A stretch of 64,000 bases of DNA. Origin: Micromonospora phaseoli (GTDB taxonomy: Bacteria > Actinomycetota > Actinomycetes > Mycobacteriales > Micromonosporaceae). Below, in pieces: positions 1 to 9,028 of this stretch. A model generated the notes under the pieces. That model was not told where the DNA came from. It saw only the letters and a list, made by a program, of their open reading frames with translations, and made no database searches. Location: NCBI RefSeq assembly GCF_900109115.1, contig NZ_FNYV01000002.1, positions 1 to 64,000 on the forward strand, read 5' to 3'. The position numbers and the translations under genes are program-made. Each line of letters begins with the position of its first letter. Position 1 is the first letter of the stretch.

Positions 1-54
1 CCGGCCAGCGGCGTCTCCCCGTACACCAGGATGCTCGACCAGCGGCGGCCGTAG
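1..54 (+). other. Possible 3' end of an upstream reading frame
   Basis: The first 54 bases read without a stop in one frame and end at a TAG (52-54), coding for a tail ending in TRMLDQRRP. The reverse strand is also open here, so the coding strand is uncertain. I cannot assign a product. The intergenic repeat that follows fits the end of a gene at about this point. Confidence 0.2.
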
Positions 55-66
55 CTGGCTGGCCTT

Positions 67-124
67 GTTAAGAGGGGGCCCTTCCTATACACCAGACGTT
101 AACAAGGGGCCCCTCCTTACACCT
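67..124. repeat. Two tandem imperfect copies of a GTTAA...GGGGCCC unit
   Basis: Two units of about 27 bases (67-93 and 98-124) share GTTAA, then GGGGCCC, then TCCT and TACACC, with a few substitutions and one shifted base. Each has a GGGGCCC centre that is nearly self-complementary. From memory, similar units are scattered between genes in Micromonospora-like genomes, but I could not check this. No coding function is visible. The stretch 125-179 between this repeat and the possible fdhA promoter shows nothing else I can name. Confidence 0.6.
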
Positions 125-179
125 GAGCCGTGTGACGGCGATCACCGCAGGGGTAGGAAGAGACGAACCGGGTAACCTG

Positions 180-208
180 TTGACTCGGATGTCGGTGTGA
201 TCCAGTGT
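180..208 (+). promoter_or_regulatory. Possible promoter for the formate dehydrogenase operon
   Basis: TTGACT (180-185) is a good -35 box. At 17 bases spacing lies CAGTGT (203-208), a poor -10 box. Transcription from here would start near base 215 and give a leader of about 200 nt before the fdhA start. The -35 is convincing and the -10 is not. Confidence 0.35.
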
Positions 209-304
209 CCCCGGGCCTCACCTAAATTGCCGTCGCGGAATACCGTCCGGCTGGAGCCGCGTCGCGCCACTCGCCGAGAGGCGACCTGCGCACCGACATC
301 CACC

Positions 305-337
305 GTCGCCCCCGGCCCGATTCGGGCCGGGGGCGAC
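305..337 (+). terminator. Strong intrinsic hairpin in the leader before fdhA
   Basis: Bases 305-319 pair perfectly with 323-337 (15 bp, nearly all G-C) around a 3-base ATT loop, followed by GTCTTGT, which is only moderately T-rich. It lies about 90 bases downstream of a possible transcription start and 77 bases before the fdhA start. It could end an upstream transcript or act as an attenuator of the fdh operon. I found no convincing competing antiterminator by eye. Confidence 0.6.
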
Positions 338-413
338 GTCTTGTGCAGGTTCGACCGAGGTGGGTCGCCGACCGGGTCCGACTGTCCTAAGGTCGAGACC
401 GGAGGTGTCGAGC

Positions 414-3400
414 GTGGGGCTGCGGGATGTGTTGCTGGGCTGGCCGGTCTACCGGCAGCTCACCGGCGGCGACCCGCTGGGCCGGGGCGCGGCGGCGCAG
501 TCCGCCCGCACGGCGGGGCTCACCGCCCGTACCGAGGATGCCGACCGGGTGGCCCGTTCGGTCTGCCCGTACTGTGCCGTCGGCTGCGGTCAGCGGGTTT
601 TCGTAACCGACAACCAGGTCACCCAGATCGAGGGCGACCCGGACAGTCCGATCTCCCGGGGCCGGCTCTGCCCGAAGGGGTCGGCCAGCAAGAGCCTGGT
701 CACCAGCCCGTTGCGGCAGACCACGGTGCGCTACCGGCGGCCGTACGGCACCGAGTGGGAGGACCTGGATCTCGACACCGCGCTCGACATGATCGCCGAC
801 CGGGTGCTGGCCGCACGGGCGCAGACCTGGGAGGACGTCGACGCGCAGGGGCGGCCGCTCAACCGGACGATGGGCATCTCCAGTCTGGGCGGGGCCACGT
901 TGGACAACGAGGAGAATTACCTCATCAAGAAGTTGTTCACCGCGATGGGGGCGCTCCAGATCGAGAACCAGGCCCGTATTTGACACTCCGCCACCGTCCC
1001 CGGTCTGGGGGCCAGCTTCGGTCGCGGTGGCGCGACGGACTTCCAGCAGGACGTGGCGAACGCCGACGTCATCGTCATCCAGGGCTCGAACATGGCCGAG
1101 GCCCATCCGGTGGGCTTCGGCTGGGTGATGGAGGCGAAGCGGCGGGGGGCCAAGGTCTTCCACGTCGACCCGCGGTTCACCCGCACCAGCGCGGTGGCTG
1201 ACGCGTACCTGCCGATTCGCGCGGGCACCGACATCGCGCTGCTCGGCGGGGTGGTGAACCACATCCTCGCCAACGAGTTGGACTTCCGGGAGTACGTGCT
1301 GGCGTACACCAACGCGGCCACGATCGTCAGCGACGATTTCGTCGACGCCGAGGACGCCGATGGTCTCTTCTCCGGGTTCGACGCGGCGACCGGCAGCTAC
1401 GTGCAGGACAGCTGGCAGTACGCCGGCCACGAGCGGGATTCCGGCAGCGGTCACACGGCCGACGAGCGGGACACCGCCGCCGGACTGCGCCACGAGTCGC
1501 ACGGTGCGCCGGTGGCCGGCCAGACGGACCGGGACGAGACTCTGCGGCATCCGCGCTGCGTCTACCAGATCCTCAAGCGGCACTTCGCCCGCTACACCCC
1601 GGAGATGGTGGAACGGGTCTGTGGGCTGCCGCGGGAGAAGTTCCTGGAGCTGGCCCGGGCCTGGACGGAGAACTCCGGCCGGGAGCGCACCGGCTGCCTG
1701 ATCTACTCGGTGGGCTGGACGCAGCACACGGTCGGGGTGCAGTACATCCGAACCGGGGCGATCATCCAGCTGCTGCTGGGCAACGTGGGTCGGCCGGGTG
1801 GTGGGGTGCTGGCGTTGCGCGGACACGCCAGCATCCAGGGGTCGACGGACATCCCGACCCTGTTCAACCTGCTGCCCGGCTACCTGCCGATGCCGCATCA
1901 CGCCCAGCATCCCGACTTCGACGCCTGGGTGGACAGCATCCGGCACCCGGGCCAGAAGGGCTTCTGGGGCAATGCCCGCGCCTACGCCGTGAGCCTGCTG
2001 AAGGCGTACTGGGGGGATGCGGCCACGCCGGACAACGATTTCTGCTACGGCTATCTGCCCCGGCTCACCGGCGATCACGGTACCTACCAGCAGGTCCTCG
2101 ACATGATCGACGGCAAGATCAAGGGCTATTTCCTGCTCGGCCAGAATCCGGCGGTCGGTTCGGCCCACGGTCGCGCGCAGCGGCTGGGCATGGCCAACCT
2201 GGACTGGTTGGTGGTCCGCGACCTTTTCATGATCGAGAGCGCGACGTTCTGGCAGCGTGGCCCCGAGGTGGCCACCGGTGAGATCGTCCCGGAGCAGTGC
2301 CGCACCGAGATCTTCTTCCTGCCGGCCGCGTCCCACGTGGAGAAGGAGGGCACGTTCACCCAGACCCAGCGGCTGTTGCAGTGGCGTGAGAAGGCGGTCG
2401 ACCCGCCCGGCGACGCCCGCTCCGAGCTGTGGTTCTTCTACCACCTGGGGCACAGGCTGCGGGAGAAGCTGGCCGGCTCGGCGCTGCGCCGCGACCGGGC
2501 GCTGCTGGAGCTGACCTGGGACTACCCCACGCACGGTCCGCACGCCGAGCCGGACGCCGAGGCGGTGCTGCGTGAGATCAACGGGTACGACACCAGCACC
2601 GGCCGCCCGCTGTCCGCGTTCACCGAGGCCCGTGACGACGGTACGACCGCCGTGGGCTGCTGGATCTACACCGGCGTGTACGCCGACGGGGTCAACCAGG
2701 CGGCCCGGCGTCGACCCGGGCACGAGCAGGACTGGGTGGCCGCCGAGTGGGGCTGGGCGTGGCCGGCGAACCGCCGCCTGCTCTACAACCGCGCCTCCGC
2801 CGACCCGCAGGGCCGCCCGTGGAGCGAGCGCAAGCGTTACGTGTGGTGGGACGAGCAGGCCGGGCGGTGGACCGGTCACGACGTGCCGGACTTCGAGGTG
2901 ACGAAACCGCCGTCGTACCGGCCTGCGGCGGGCGCGACGGGCCCGGCCGCGCTGGCCGGTGACGACCCGTTCATCATGCAGTCCGACGGCAAGGGCTGGC
3001 TGTACGCGCCCAGCGGCGTGCTGGACGGACCGCTGCCCACCCACTACGAGCCGGCCGAGTCACCGGTACGCAATCCGCTCTACGGTCAGCAGGCCAACCC
3101 GACCCGCAAGATGTACCCGCACCCGGTGAACTCGACGAACCCGAGTCCGCCGCAGGAGAACAGTCAGGTCTTCCCGTACGTGTTCACGGTCAGCCGGCTC
3201 ACCGAGCACCACACCGCCGGCGGGATGAGCCGGACGGTGGCCCCGTTGGCGGAGCTGCAACCGGAGATGTTCGTCGAGGTGTCCCCGGAGTTGGCCGCGC
3301 TGGCCGGGTTGACCCAGTTGGGCTGGGCGCACCTGGTCAGCGCCCGAGCGGTGATCGAGGCGAGGGTGCTGGTCACCGACCGGCTCACGCCGCTGCGGGT

Positions 3401-3704
3401 GGACGGGCGGGTGATCCACCAGCTGTGGCTGCCGTACCACTTCGGGTTCGAGGGGCTGGTCACCGGCGACTCGGCCAACGACCTGTTCGGCATCACCCTC
3501 GACCCGAACGTGCTGATCCAGGAAAGCAAGATCGGCACCTGTGACGTCCGGCCGGGTCGCCGGCCCACCGGCGGCGCCCTGCGCGATCTGGTGGAGGATT
3601 ACCGCACCCGGGCCGGCGTCGTGCCCGGCACCACGCCGCCGGCGGTCACTCCCGGTGGGCCGGAGGCTGCCGCCGAACCCGGCGACGGAGAGGGGAACCG
3701 GTGA
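414..3704 (+). CDS. fdhA: Selenocysteine-containing formate dehydrogenase, catalytic subunit
   Basis: Oxidises formate to CO2 at a molybdenum or tungsten bis-MGD centre. The frame runs through a TGA at 981-983 (residue 190), in the context NQARI-U-HSATV, the position of active-site selenocysteine in this family. Protein similarity continues unbroken on both sides, so this is recoding rather than a nonsense mutation. An N-terminal [4Fe-4S] site is visible as C51-x2-C54-x3-C58 and C86. The product is about 1096 residues. The GTG at 414 is preferred because GGAGG stands at 401-405 and the encoded start (GLRDVLLGWPVYRQ) fits the family. The stop overlaps the next gene by four bases (GTGA). The products of selC, selA and selB just downstream would support decoding; selD and fdhD are not seen in the window. 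Confidence 0.95.
981..1032 (+). promoter_or_regulatory. Bacterial SECIS element directing selenocysteine insertion
   Basis: Starting six bases after the UGA, CGCCACCG (989-996) pairs perfectly with CGGTGGCG (1025-1032). Inside it CCCC (998-1001) pairs with GGGG (1007-1010) around the loop GGTCT (1002-1006). A small stem capped by GGUCU is, from memory, also the SelB-binding part of the E. coli fdhF SECIS. The loop begins 18 bases after the UGA, in the usual bacterial range. The 3' side of the internal loop (1011-1024) is long, so the fold is a prediction by eye. Confidence 0.8.
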
Positions 3705-4663
3705 CGGTCGATCCGCAGGACCGCGTGACGCCGGCGTCCACCGCCCCGGCCGGGAGTGCTGACCGGGCATCAGGGGGCGACCCGGTGTCGGCCGCCGGCT
3801 GGGTCGACGCGCCGCCGAGGATGGGCTTCTTCACCGACACCAGCGTCTGCATCGGCTGCAAGGCGTGCGAGGTGGCCTGCAAGGAGTGGAACGGGGTGCC
3901 CACCTCCGGCCTGGACCTGCTCGGCATGTCGTACGACAACACCGGTGCGCTGACCGCGGACTCCTGGCGGCACGTCGCGTTCGTCGAGCAGCCCCGCCCC
4001 GCCGGCCAGCATCCGGCGTCCGCTGGCTCGGCGGAGTTCCTCGGCATGCCGGCGGCCGGACCGCCCGGGCGCACCGGCAGCGCGCAGGGCCGCAGCGACT
4101 TCCGCTGGCTGATGATGTCCGACGTGTGCAAGCACTGCACCCGAGCCGGCTGCCTCGACGTCTGCCCGACGGGCGCGTTGTTCCGCACCGAGTTCGGCAC
4201 CGTCGTGGTGCAGGAGGACATCTGCAACGGCTGCGGCTACTGCGTGTCGGCCTGCCCGTACGGGGTGATCGACCGGCGGGCCGGTGACGGGCGGGTGTGG
4301 AAGTGCACGCTCTGCTACGACCGCATCGGCGCCGGAGGCACCCCGGCGTGCGCGCAGGCCTGCCCGACCGAGTCCATCCAGTACGGTCCGCTGGACGAGT
4401 TGCGGGAACGGGCCGCCACCCGGGTCGCCACGCTGCATGAGCGGGGGGAGTCACAGGCGCGGCTCTACGGCCACGATCCGGACGACGGCGTCGGTGGTGA
4501 CGGCGCGTTCTTCCTGCTCCTCGACGAGCCCGAGGTGTACGGCCTGCCACCGGATCCGCAGGTCAGCACCCGCGATCTGCCGAGAATGTGGCGACGTGCC
4601 GGGCTGGCCGCGCTGGCCATGACGGCCGCGGCCGTCGGCGCCTTCCTCGGCGGCCGGCGGTGA
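3701..4663 (+). CDS. fdhB: Formate dehydrogenase iron-sulfur (beta) subunit
   Basis: Ferredoxin-like electron-transfer subunit that carries electrons from the catalytic subunit to the membrane. Four cysteine clusters are visible in order: CIGCKACEVAC near residue 48, CKHCTRAGCLDVC near 143, CNGCGYCVSAC near 176 and CTLC...CAQAC near 205. This fits four [4Fe-4S] clusters as in FdnH/HybA-type subunits. A hydrophobic stretch near the C terminus (LAALAMTAAAVGAFLGG) may anchor the protein. The GTG start overlaps the fdhA stop and the 3' end overlaps the next gene, so the three subunits look translationally coupled. The length of 320 aa is normal. Confidence 0.93.
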   Translation: MTVDPQDRVTPASTAPAGSADRASGGDPVSAAGWVDAPPRMGFFTDTSVCIGCKACEVACKEWNGVPTSGLDLLGMSYDNTGALTADSWRHVAFVEQPRPAGQHPASAGSAEFLGMPAAGPPGRTGSAQGRSDFRWLMMSDVCKHCTRAGCLDVCPTGALFRTEFGTVVVQEDICNGCGYCVSACPYGVIDRRAGDGRVWKCTLCYDRIGAGGTPACAQACPTESIQYGPLDELRERAATRVATLHERGESQARLYGHDPDDGVGGDGAFFLLLDEPEVYGLPPDPQVSTRDLPRMWRRAGLAALAMTAAAVGAFLGGRR

Positions 4664-5775
4664 ACCCGGATCGGCCGGCCGTCGGCGACCAGTTCCGCCG
4701 ATTCCGTGACCGCCTGCGGGCCGCCGGGACGACCTCACCGGCTGGGCTGGGCGCAGCGTCGCGTCCCGGCGGGGCGACGACACCGACGGTCCGGCGTGGG
4801 CGCGGTGGGAGTGGCGGCGAGGAGTTGGCGGTGCCTCGGGCGGAGTTCTCCTCCTACTACGGCCGGCCCATCCTCAAGCCGCCGGTGTGGACCTGGGAGA
4901 TCGCCGCGTACCTGTTCACCGGTGGACTCGCCGCCGGCTCGTCGCTGCTCGCGGCGGGTGGGCAGCTCACCGGGCGACCCGAGGTACGCCGCGCAGGTCG
5001 GGTGGTCGCGCTGGCCGCCGTCACCGCCAGCGCCGCGCTGCTGGTGAAGGACCTGGGTCGGCCGGAGCGGTTCCACCACATGCTGCGGGTGGCGAAGCCG
5101 ACGTCGCCGATGTCGGTGGGCACCTGGATTCTCGGCGCCTACGGGCCGGCCGCCGGGCTCGCCGCCGTCGCCGAGGTGGCACCGCTGCTGCCCGATCGGG
5201 GTCCACTCGGGCTGGCTCGCCGGGTGTTGCCGCCGGTGGGGCGGGCCGCCGGGTTGGCCGCCGCGGCGAGCGCACCGGCGCTAGGCACCTACACGGCGGT
5301 GCTGCTGGCGGACACGGCCGTGCCGTCGTGGCACGAGGCGTACCCCCACCTGCCGTTCGTCTTCGCGGGCAGCGCCCTGGCCAGCGGCGCGGGGGTGGGG
5401 CTGCTGGCCGTGCCGCCGGCGCAGGCCGGCCCGGCCCGCCGGATGGCGGTCCTCGGCGCCGGCCTGGAGCTGTTCGGCGCGCATCGGGTGGAGACTCGCC
5501 TGGGCCTGCTCGGTGAGCCGTACCGGATCGGTCGGCCCGGCCGCCTGCTGCGCGCCGGCCGGGCGCTGACCGTCGCCGGGGTGGCCGGCGCTGTGCTGGG
5601 CGGGCGCAGCCGGGTCGTCTCGGCGCTCTCCGGTGTCGCGTTGCTGGCCGCGTCGGTGGCTACCCGGTTCGGTGTCTTCCAGGCCGGCGTCGCCTCGGCG
5701 CGGGACCCGAAGTACACGGTGCTGCCGCAGCGGGAACGTCTCGACCGGCGGCGGGCGGCCGAAGGGGACCGGTAG
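4660..5775 (+). CDS. NrfD-type membrane subunit of formate dehydrogenase
   Basis: A protein of about 371 residues with a soluble N terminus of about 70 residues and then several hydrophobic spans (for example AAYLFTGGLAAGSSLLAA). It resembles the NrfD/PsrC family of quinone-interacting membrane anchors that replace a b-type cytochrome subunit in some molybdoenzyme complexes. The conserved PILKPPVWTWEIAAYLFTGG region supports the assignment. The GTG at 4660 overlaps the fdhB stop and is chosen over upstream in-frame starts because of that coupling. It most likely passes electrons from FdhB to menaquinone. Confidence 0.85.
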   Translation: MNPDRPAVGDQFRRFRDRLRAAGTTSPAGLGAASRPGGATTPTVRRGRGGSGGEELAVPRAEFSSYYGRPILKPPVWTWEIAAYLFTGGLAAGSSLLAAGGQLTGRPEVRRAGRVVALAAVTASAALLVKDLGRPERFHHMLRVAKPTSPMSVGTWILGAYGPAAGLAAVAEVAPLLPDRGPLGLARRVLPPVGRAAGLAAAASAPALGTYTAVLLADTAVPSWHEAYPHLPFVFAGSALASGAGVGLLAVPPAQAGPARRMAVLGAGLELFGAHRVETRLGLLGEPYRIGRPGRLLRAGRALTVAGVAGAVLGGRSRVVSALSGVALLAASVATRFGVFQAGVASARDPKYTVLPQRERLDRRRAAEGDR

Positions 5776-5808
5776 GCGCGATCCGACGACGGGTAGGCGC
5801 GATCCGAC
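5771..5808. repeat. 17-base direct repeat just before tRNA-Sec
   Basis: GGTAGGCGCGATCCGAC occurs at 5771-5787 and again at 5792-5808, a 21-base period, or two helical turns. The pair lies between the end of the NrfD-like gene and tRNA-Sec. It could be a promoter or operator for selC, or a chance duplication. No regulator is known to me for it. Confidence 0.7.
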
Positions 5809-5850
5809 TCGGCCGCGCAGCCGCCGCCGAGCTGTGATCCAATGCTCGGT

Positions 5851-5946
5851 GGAGGCGTTCAGGCGGCTGGTGCCCCTCCCGGTCTTCAAAACCGGTGTGG
5901 CCCGGGACCCGGGCCAGGCGGGTTCGATTCCCGTCCGTCTCCGCCA
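5851..5946 (+). tRNA. selC: Selenocysteine tRNA, anticodon TCA
   Basis: The 96-nt sequence has the features of bacterial tRNA-Sec: an extended acceptor stem starting GGAGGCG, paired with the 3' strand that ends in TCTCC before G-CCA, and an encoded CCA at 5944-5946. The anticodon stem CCGGT/ACCGG carries the loop CTTCAAA with anticodon TCA at 5886-5888. The variable arm is long and G-C rich (GGCCCGGG...CCCGGGCC) and the T loop is TTCGATT. It reads UGA with SelB and is the amino-acid carrier on which SelA works. selA starts 20 bases downstream. Confidence 0.95.
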
Positions 5947-5966
5947 GGCTGCGAGGAGATGACGCG

Positions 5967-7268
5967 ATGAGCGACGGCGTCGACCCGCGGCGTCGGGTGC
6001 CGCGTACCGACGCGCTGTTGGCGCAGCCGCGGCTGGTCGCCGCCGCCGCCAACCTGGGCCGCGACCTCGTCAAGACCGCCGTTCGGCAGGCCCAGGACCG
6101 GGCCCGCCGTGGTGAGATCACCCCCGACGAGGTACCCGACGTGGCGTTGGCCGCGCTGCCGTCGACCGGGCCGCGGGCCGTGCTCAACGCCACCGGCGTG
6201 GTGCTGCACACGAATCTCGGCCGGGCCGCGCTCTCCGACGCGGCGATGGTGGCGATGACCGCCGCCGCCGGGCACACCGACGTCGAACTGGACCTGAGCA
6301 CCGGGCGGCGGGCCCGACGCGGTCGGGACACCATGGCCGCCCTCGCCGCCGCCGTACCGGCCGCCGAGGCGGTGCACGTGGTCAACAACGGTGCCGCCGC
6401 CCTGGTCCTCGCGGCCACCGCGCTCGCCGCCGACGCGGAGATCGTGGTCAGTCGGGGTGAGCTGGTGGAGATCGGCGACGGTTTCCGGCTGCCCGATCTG
6501 CTGACCAGCACCGGCGCGCGGCTGCGGGAGGTCGGTACCACCAACCGGACCACCGTGGCCGACTACGCCGCCGCCGTCGGTCCCCGCACCGGTTTCGTCC
6601 TCAAGGTGCACCCGTCCAACTTCCGGGTCACCGGGTTCACCTCCGCGGTGCCGGTGCGGCGGCTCGCCGCCCTCGGTGTGCCGGTGGTCGCCGACATCGG
6701 CTCCGGGCTGCTCGCCCCCGACCCGCTGCTGCCCGACGAGCCGGACGCCGCGAGCACCCTGCGCGACGGGGCGGCCCTGGTCACCGCCAGCGGCGACAAG
6801 CTGCTCGGCGGTCCGCAGGCCGGGTTGCTGCTGGGCACCGCCGAGATGGTCGAGCGGCTGCGCCGGCATCCGCTGGCCCGGGCGTTGCGGGTGGACAAGC
6901 TGACCCTGGCCGCCCTGGCCGGCACCCTCGGCGACCGGGCCACCCCGACCCGCGGCGCCCTGCACGCCGACGCGGCGGCGCTGCGCGAGCGCACCGAACG
7001 GCTGCGCGACGCGCTCGCCGGCGACGGTCGAAAGGTCGAGGTGGTGCCGTCCGTCGCGGTGGTCGGTGGCGGCGGTGCCCCCGGCGTCGAGCTGGACTCG
7101 TGGGCGTTGAGCCTGCCCGAGCGGTACGCCGCGCCGCTGCGTACGGGAGATCCGCCGGTGCTCGGCAGGGTGGCTCGTGGTCGCCTGTTGCTGGACCTGC
7201 GCTGCGTGCCCGAGCACGCCGACGCAGGTGTGCGCGCCGCCGTGCTGGCCGTGCCGGGAGACGACTGA
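5967..7268 (+). CDS. selA: L-seryl-tRNA(Sec) selenium transferase
   Basis: PLP enzyme that converts Ser-tRNA(Sec) to Sec-tRNA(Sec) using selenophosphate. The 433 residues carry the family signatures LNATGVVLHTNLGRA near residue 73, the PLP-binding region VVADIGSGLL, and the Schiff-base lysine in SGDKLLGGPQAG (about K278). The ATG at 5967 is chosen because GAGGAG stands eight bases upstream; longer versions would run back into tRNA-Sec. selB begins two bases after its stop. Selenophosphate must come from a SelD encoded elsewhere. Confidence 0.96.
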   Translation: MSDGVDPRRRVPRTDALLAQPRLVAAAANLGRDLVKTAVRQAQDRARRGEITPDEVPDVALAALPSTGPRAVLNATGVVLHTNLGRAALSDAAMVAMTAAAGHTDVELDLSTGRRARRGRDTMAALAAAVPAAEAVHVVNNGAAALVLAATALAADAEIVVSRGELVEIGDGFRLPDLLTSTGARLREVGTTNRTTVADYAAAVGPRTGFVLKVHPSNFRVTGFTSAVPVRRLAALGVPVVADIGSGLLAPDPLLPDEPDAASTLRDGAALVTASGDKLLGGPQAGLLLGTAEMVERLRRHPLARALRVDKLTLAALAGTLGDRATPTRGALHADAAALRERTERLRDALAGDGRKVEVVPSVAVVGGGGAPGVELDSWALSLPERYAAPLRTGDPPVLGRVARGRLLLDLRCVPEHADAGVRAAVLAVPGDD

Positions 7269-7270
7269 GG

Positions 7271-9028
7271 ATGCTGGTGGTGGCGACCGCCGGGCATGTC
7301 GACCACGGCAAGTCCACGCTGGTGCGGGCGCTGACCGGGATGGAACCGGACCGGTGGGCGGAGGAACGGCGTCGGGGCATGACCATCGACCTGGGGTTCG
7401 CCTGGACGGTGCTGCCCTCGGGTGGCACCGTGGCGTTCGTCGACGTGCCGGGGCACGAGCGGTTCGTGCCGAACATGCTCGCCGGCGTGGGTCCGGTGCC
7501 CGCCGCCGTGGTGGTGGTGGCGGCCGACGAGGGGTGGATGCCGCAGTCGGCCGAGCACGTGGCGGCGTTGGACGCGCTCGGCGTCGGGTACGGACTGCTG
7601 GTGGTGACCCGCGCGGACCTGGCCGATCCGGGGCCGGCGCTGGCCCGGGCCCGGGCGGAGCTCGCGGTGACCTCGCTGGGCACGGTGGAGGCCGTCGCGG
7701 TCAGCGCGGTCACCGGCGTCGGCCTGCCCGAGCTGCGCGACGCGCTCGACCGGCTGGCCGTCCGGCTGCCGGCGCCGGCTCTCGACGGGCCGGTCCGGCT
7801 CTGGGTCGACCGCAGCTTCACCGTTCGCGGCAGCGGCACGGTGGTCACCGGCACCCTGGGCGCCGGTCGGCTGCGGGTCGGTGACGAGCTGGAGCTGGCC
7901 GGCACCGGCGAACCGGTCCGGGTGCGGGGCCTGCATCGGCTCGGTGCGCCCTGCGCCGAGGCTGGGCCGGTCGCCCGGGTGGCGGTCAACCTGCGCGGCG
8001 TGCCCCGCGATCGGTTCGCCCGCGGCGACGCACTGCTGAGCCCCGGCCGGTTCCGCGCGACCGACCTGGTCGACGTGCGCCTGGCCGGCGACCCGGTGGC
8101 CGACCTGCCGGCGACGCTCACCCTGCACGTGGGCTCCGCCGCCGTGTCGGCCCGGGTACGTCCGCTGGGCGGGGACACCGCCCGACTGCGCCTCGGTCGC
8201 CCGCTGCCGCTGCTGGTGGGGGATCGGGCGCTGCTGCGTGACCCGGGTCGCCGTCATGTCGTCGGCGGGATCACCGTGTTGGACGTGCTGCCGCCGCCGC
8301 TGGGCAGGCGGGGCGCCGCGGCGGCCCGGGCGAGGGTCCTGGCCGGCCTGGACGGCCGCCCCGACCTGAGCGGCGAGCTGCGCCGCCGGGGCCTGGTCCG
8401 GGCCGGTGACCTGGTTCGCGCCGGCGTGCCGGTGACCCTCGCTCCGGTGGTGGGGGACTGGCTGGCGGATCCGGGGCACTGGCGGATGCTGGCCGACCGG
8501 CTCGCCGCCACCGTCGCCGACCATGCCCGCCGGCATCCGCTGGAACCGGGCATCCCGGTCGAGGTGCTGCGCCAGCACCTGGACCTGCCCGCGCGGGCAC
8601 TGGTCGAGGCGCTGGTGCGGCCGCCGCTGCGGCTGGTCTCCGGTCGGGTGGTGGCCCCCGGGTCGGATCCCTTGCCCGAGCCGGTGATCCGCGCGCTCGC
8701 CCTGGTCGGTGAGGACTACGCGGCACACCCGTTCCGTGCCCCGGACACCGACCGGCTCACCGCCGTCGGGTTGGGTACCCGGGAGATCGGTGCGGCGGTA
8801 CGCGCCGGTGTGCTGTTGCGGCTGACCGGCAACGTGCTGCTGCTGCCCGGCGCACCGCGGCAGGCGGCGCGGGTGCTGGCCGATCTGCCGCAACCGTTCA
8901 CGCTCAGCGCCGCGCGGCAGGCCCTGGACACCACCCGCCGGGTGGCGGTTCCGCTGTTGGAGCTGCTGGACCGGCAGGGGCTGACCCGCCGGCTGCCCGA
9001 CGACGCCCGGGTGGTGGTCACGGATTGA
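7271..9028 (+). CDS. selB: Selenocysteine-specific elongation factor
   Basis: GTPase that delivers Sec-tRNA(Sec) to ribosomes paused at UGA and also binds the SECIS hairpin. The P loop GHVDHGKST (residues 8-16) and the G3 motif DVPGHERF are clear. EF-Tu-like beta-barrel domains follow, with RSFTVRGSGTVVTGT. The C-terminal third, after about residue 360, fits the winged-helix repeats that bind SECIS RNA. At 585 aa it is close to the E. coli protein. The GGGGCATGACCATDL-type switch region is intact in translation (RRGMTIDLGFAW). It is very probably cotranscribed with selA. Confidence 0.95.
   Translation: MLVVATAGHVDHGKSTLVRALTGMEPDRWAEERRRGMTIDLGFAWTVLPSGGTVAFVDVPGHERFVPNMLAGVGPVPAAVVVVAADEGWMPQSAEHVAALDALGVGYGLLVVTRADLADPGPALARARAELAVTSLGTVEAVAVSAVTGVGLPELRDALDRLAVRLPAPALDGPVRLWVDRSFTVRGSGTVVTGTLGAGRLRVGDELELAGTGEPVRVRGLHRLGAPCAEAGPVARVAVNLRGVPRDRFARGDALLSPGRFRATDLVDVRLAGDPVADLPATLTLHVGSAAVSARVRPLGGDTARLRLGRPLPLLVGDRALLRDPGRRHVVGGITVLDVLPPPLGRRGAAAARARVLAGLDGRPDLSGELRRRGLVRAGDLVRAGVPVTLAPVVGDWLADPGHWRMLADRLAATVADHARRHPLEPGIPVEVLRQHLDLPARALVEALVRPPLRLVSGRVVAPGSDPLPEPVIRALALVGEDYAAHPFRAPDTDRLTAVGLGTREIGAAVRAGVLLRLTGNVLLLPGAPRQAARVLADLPQPFTLSAARQALDTTRRVAVPLLELLDRQGLTRRLPDDARVVVTD

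Noticed and set aside
981..983. TGA in fdhA read as a nonsense mutation or as a break between two genes
   Set aside because: Family similarity runs through it, the position is that of active-site Sec, and a SECIS hairpin plus selC/selA/selB are present.
387..3044. Very long reverse-strand reading frame opposite fdhA
   Set aside because: It is the antisense shadow of fdhA in GC-rich DNA: His/Arg/Val/Gly-rich, no domains, no ribosome binding site.
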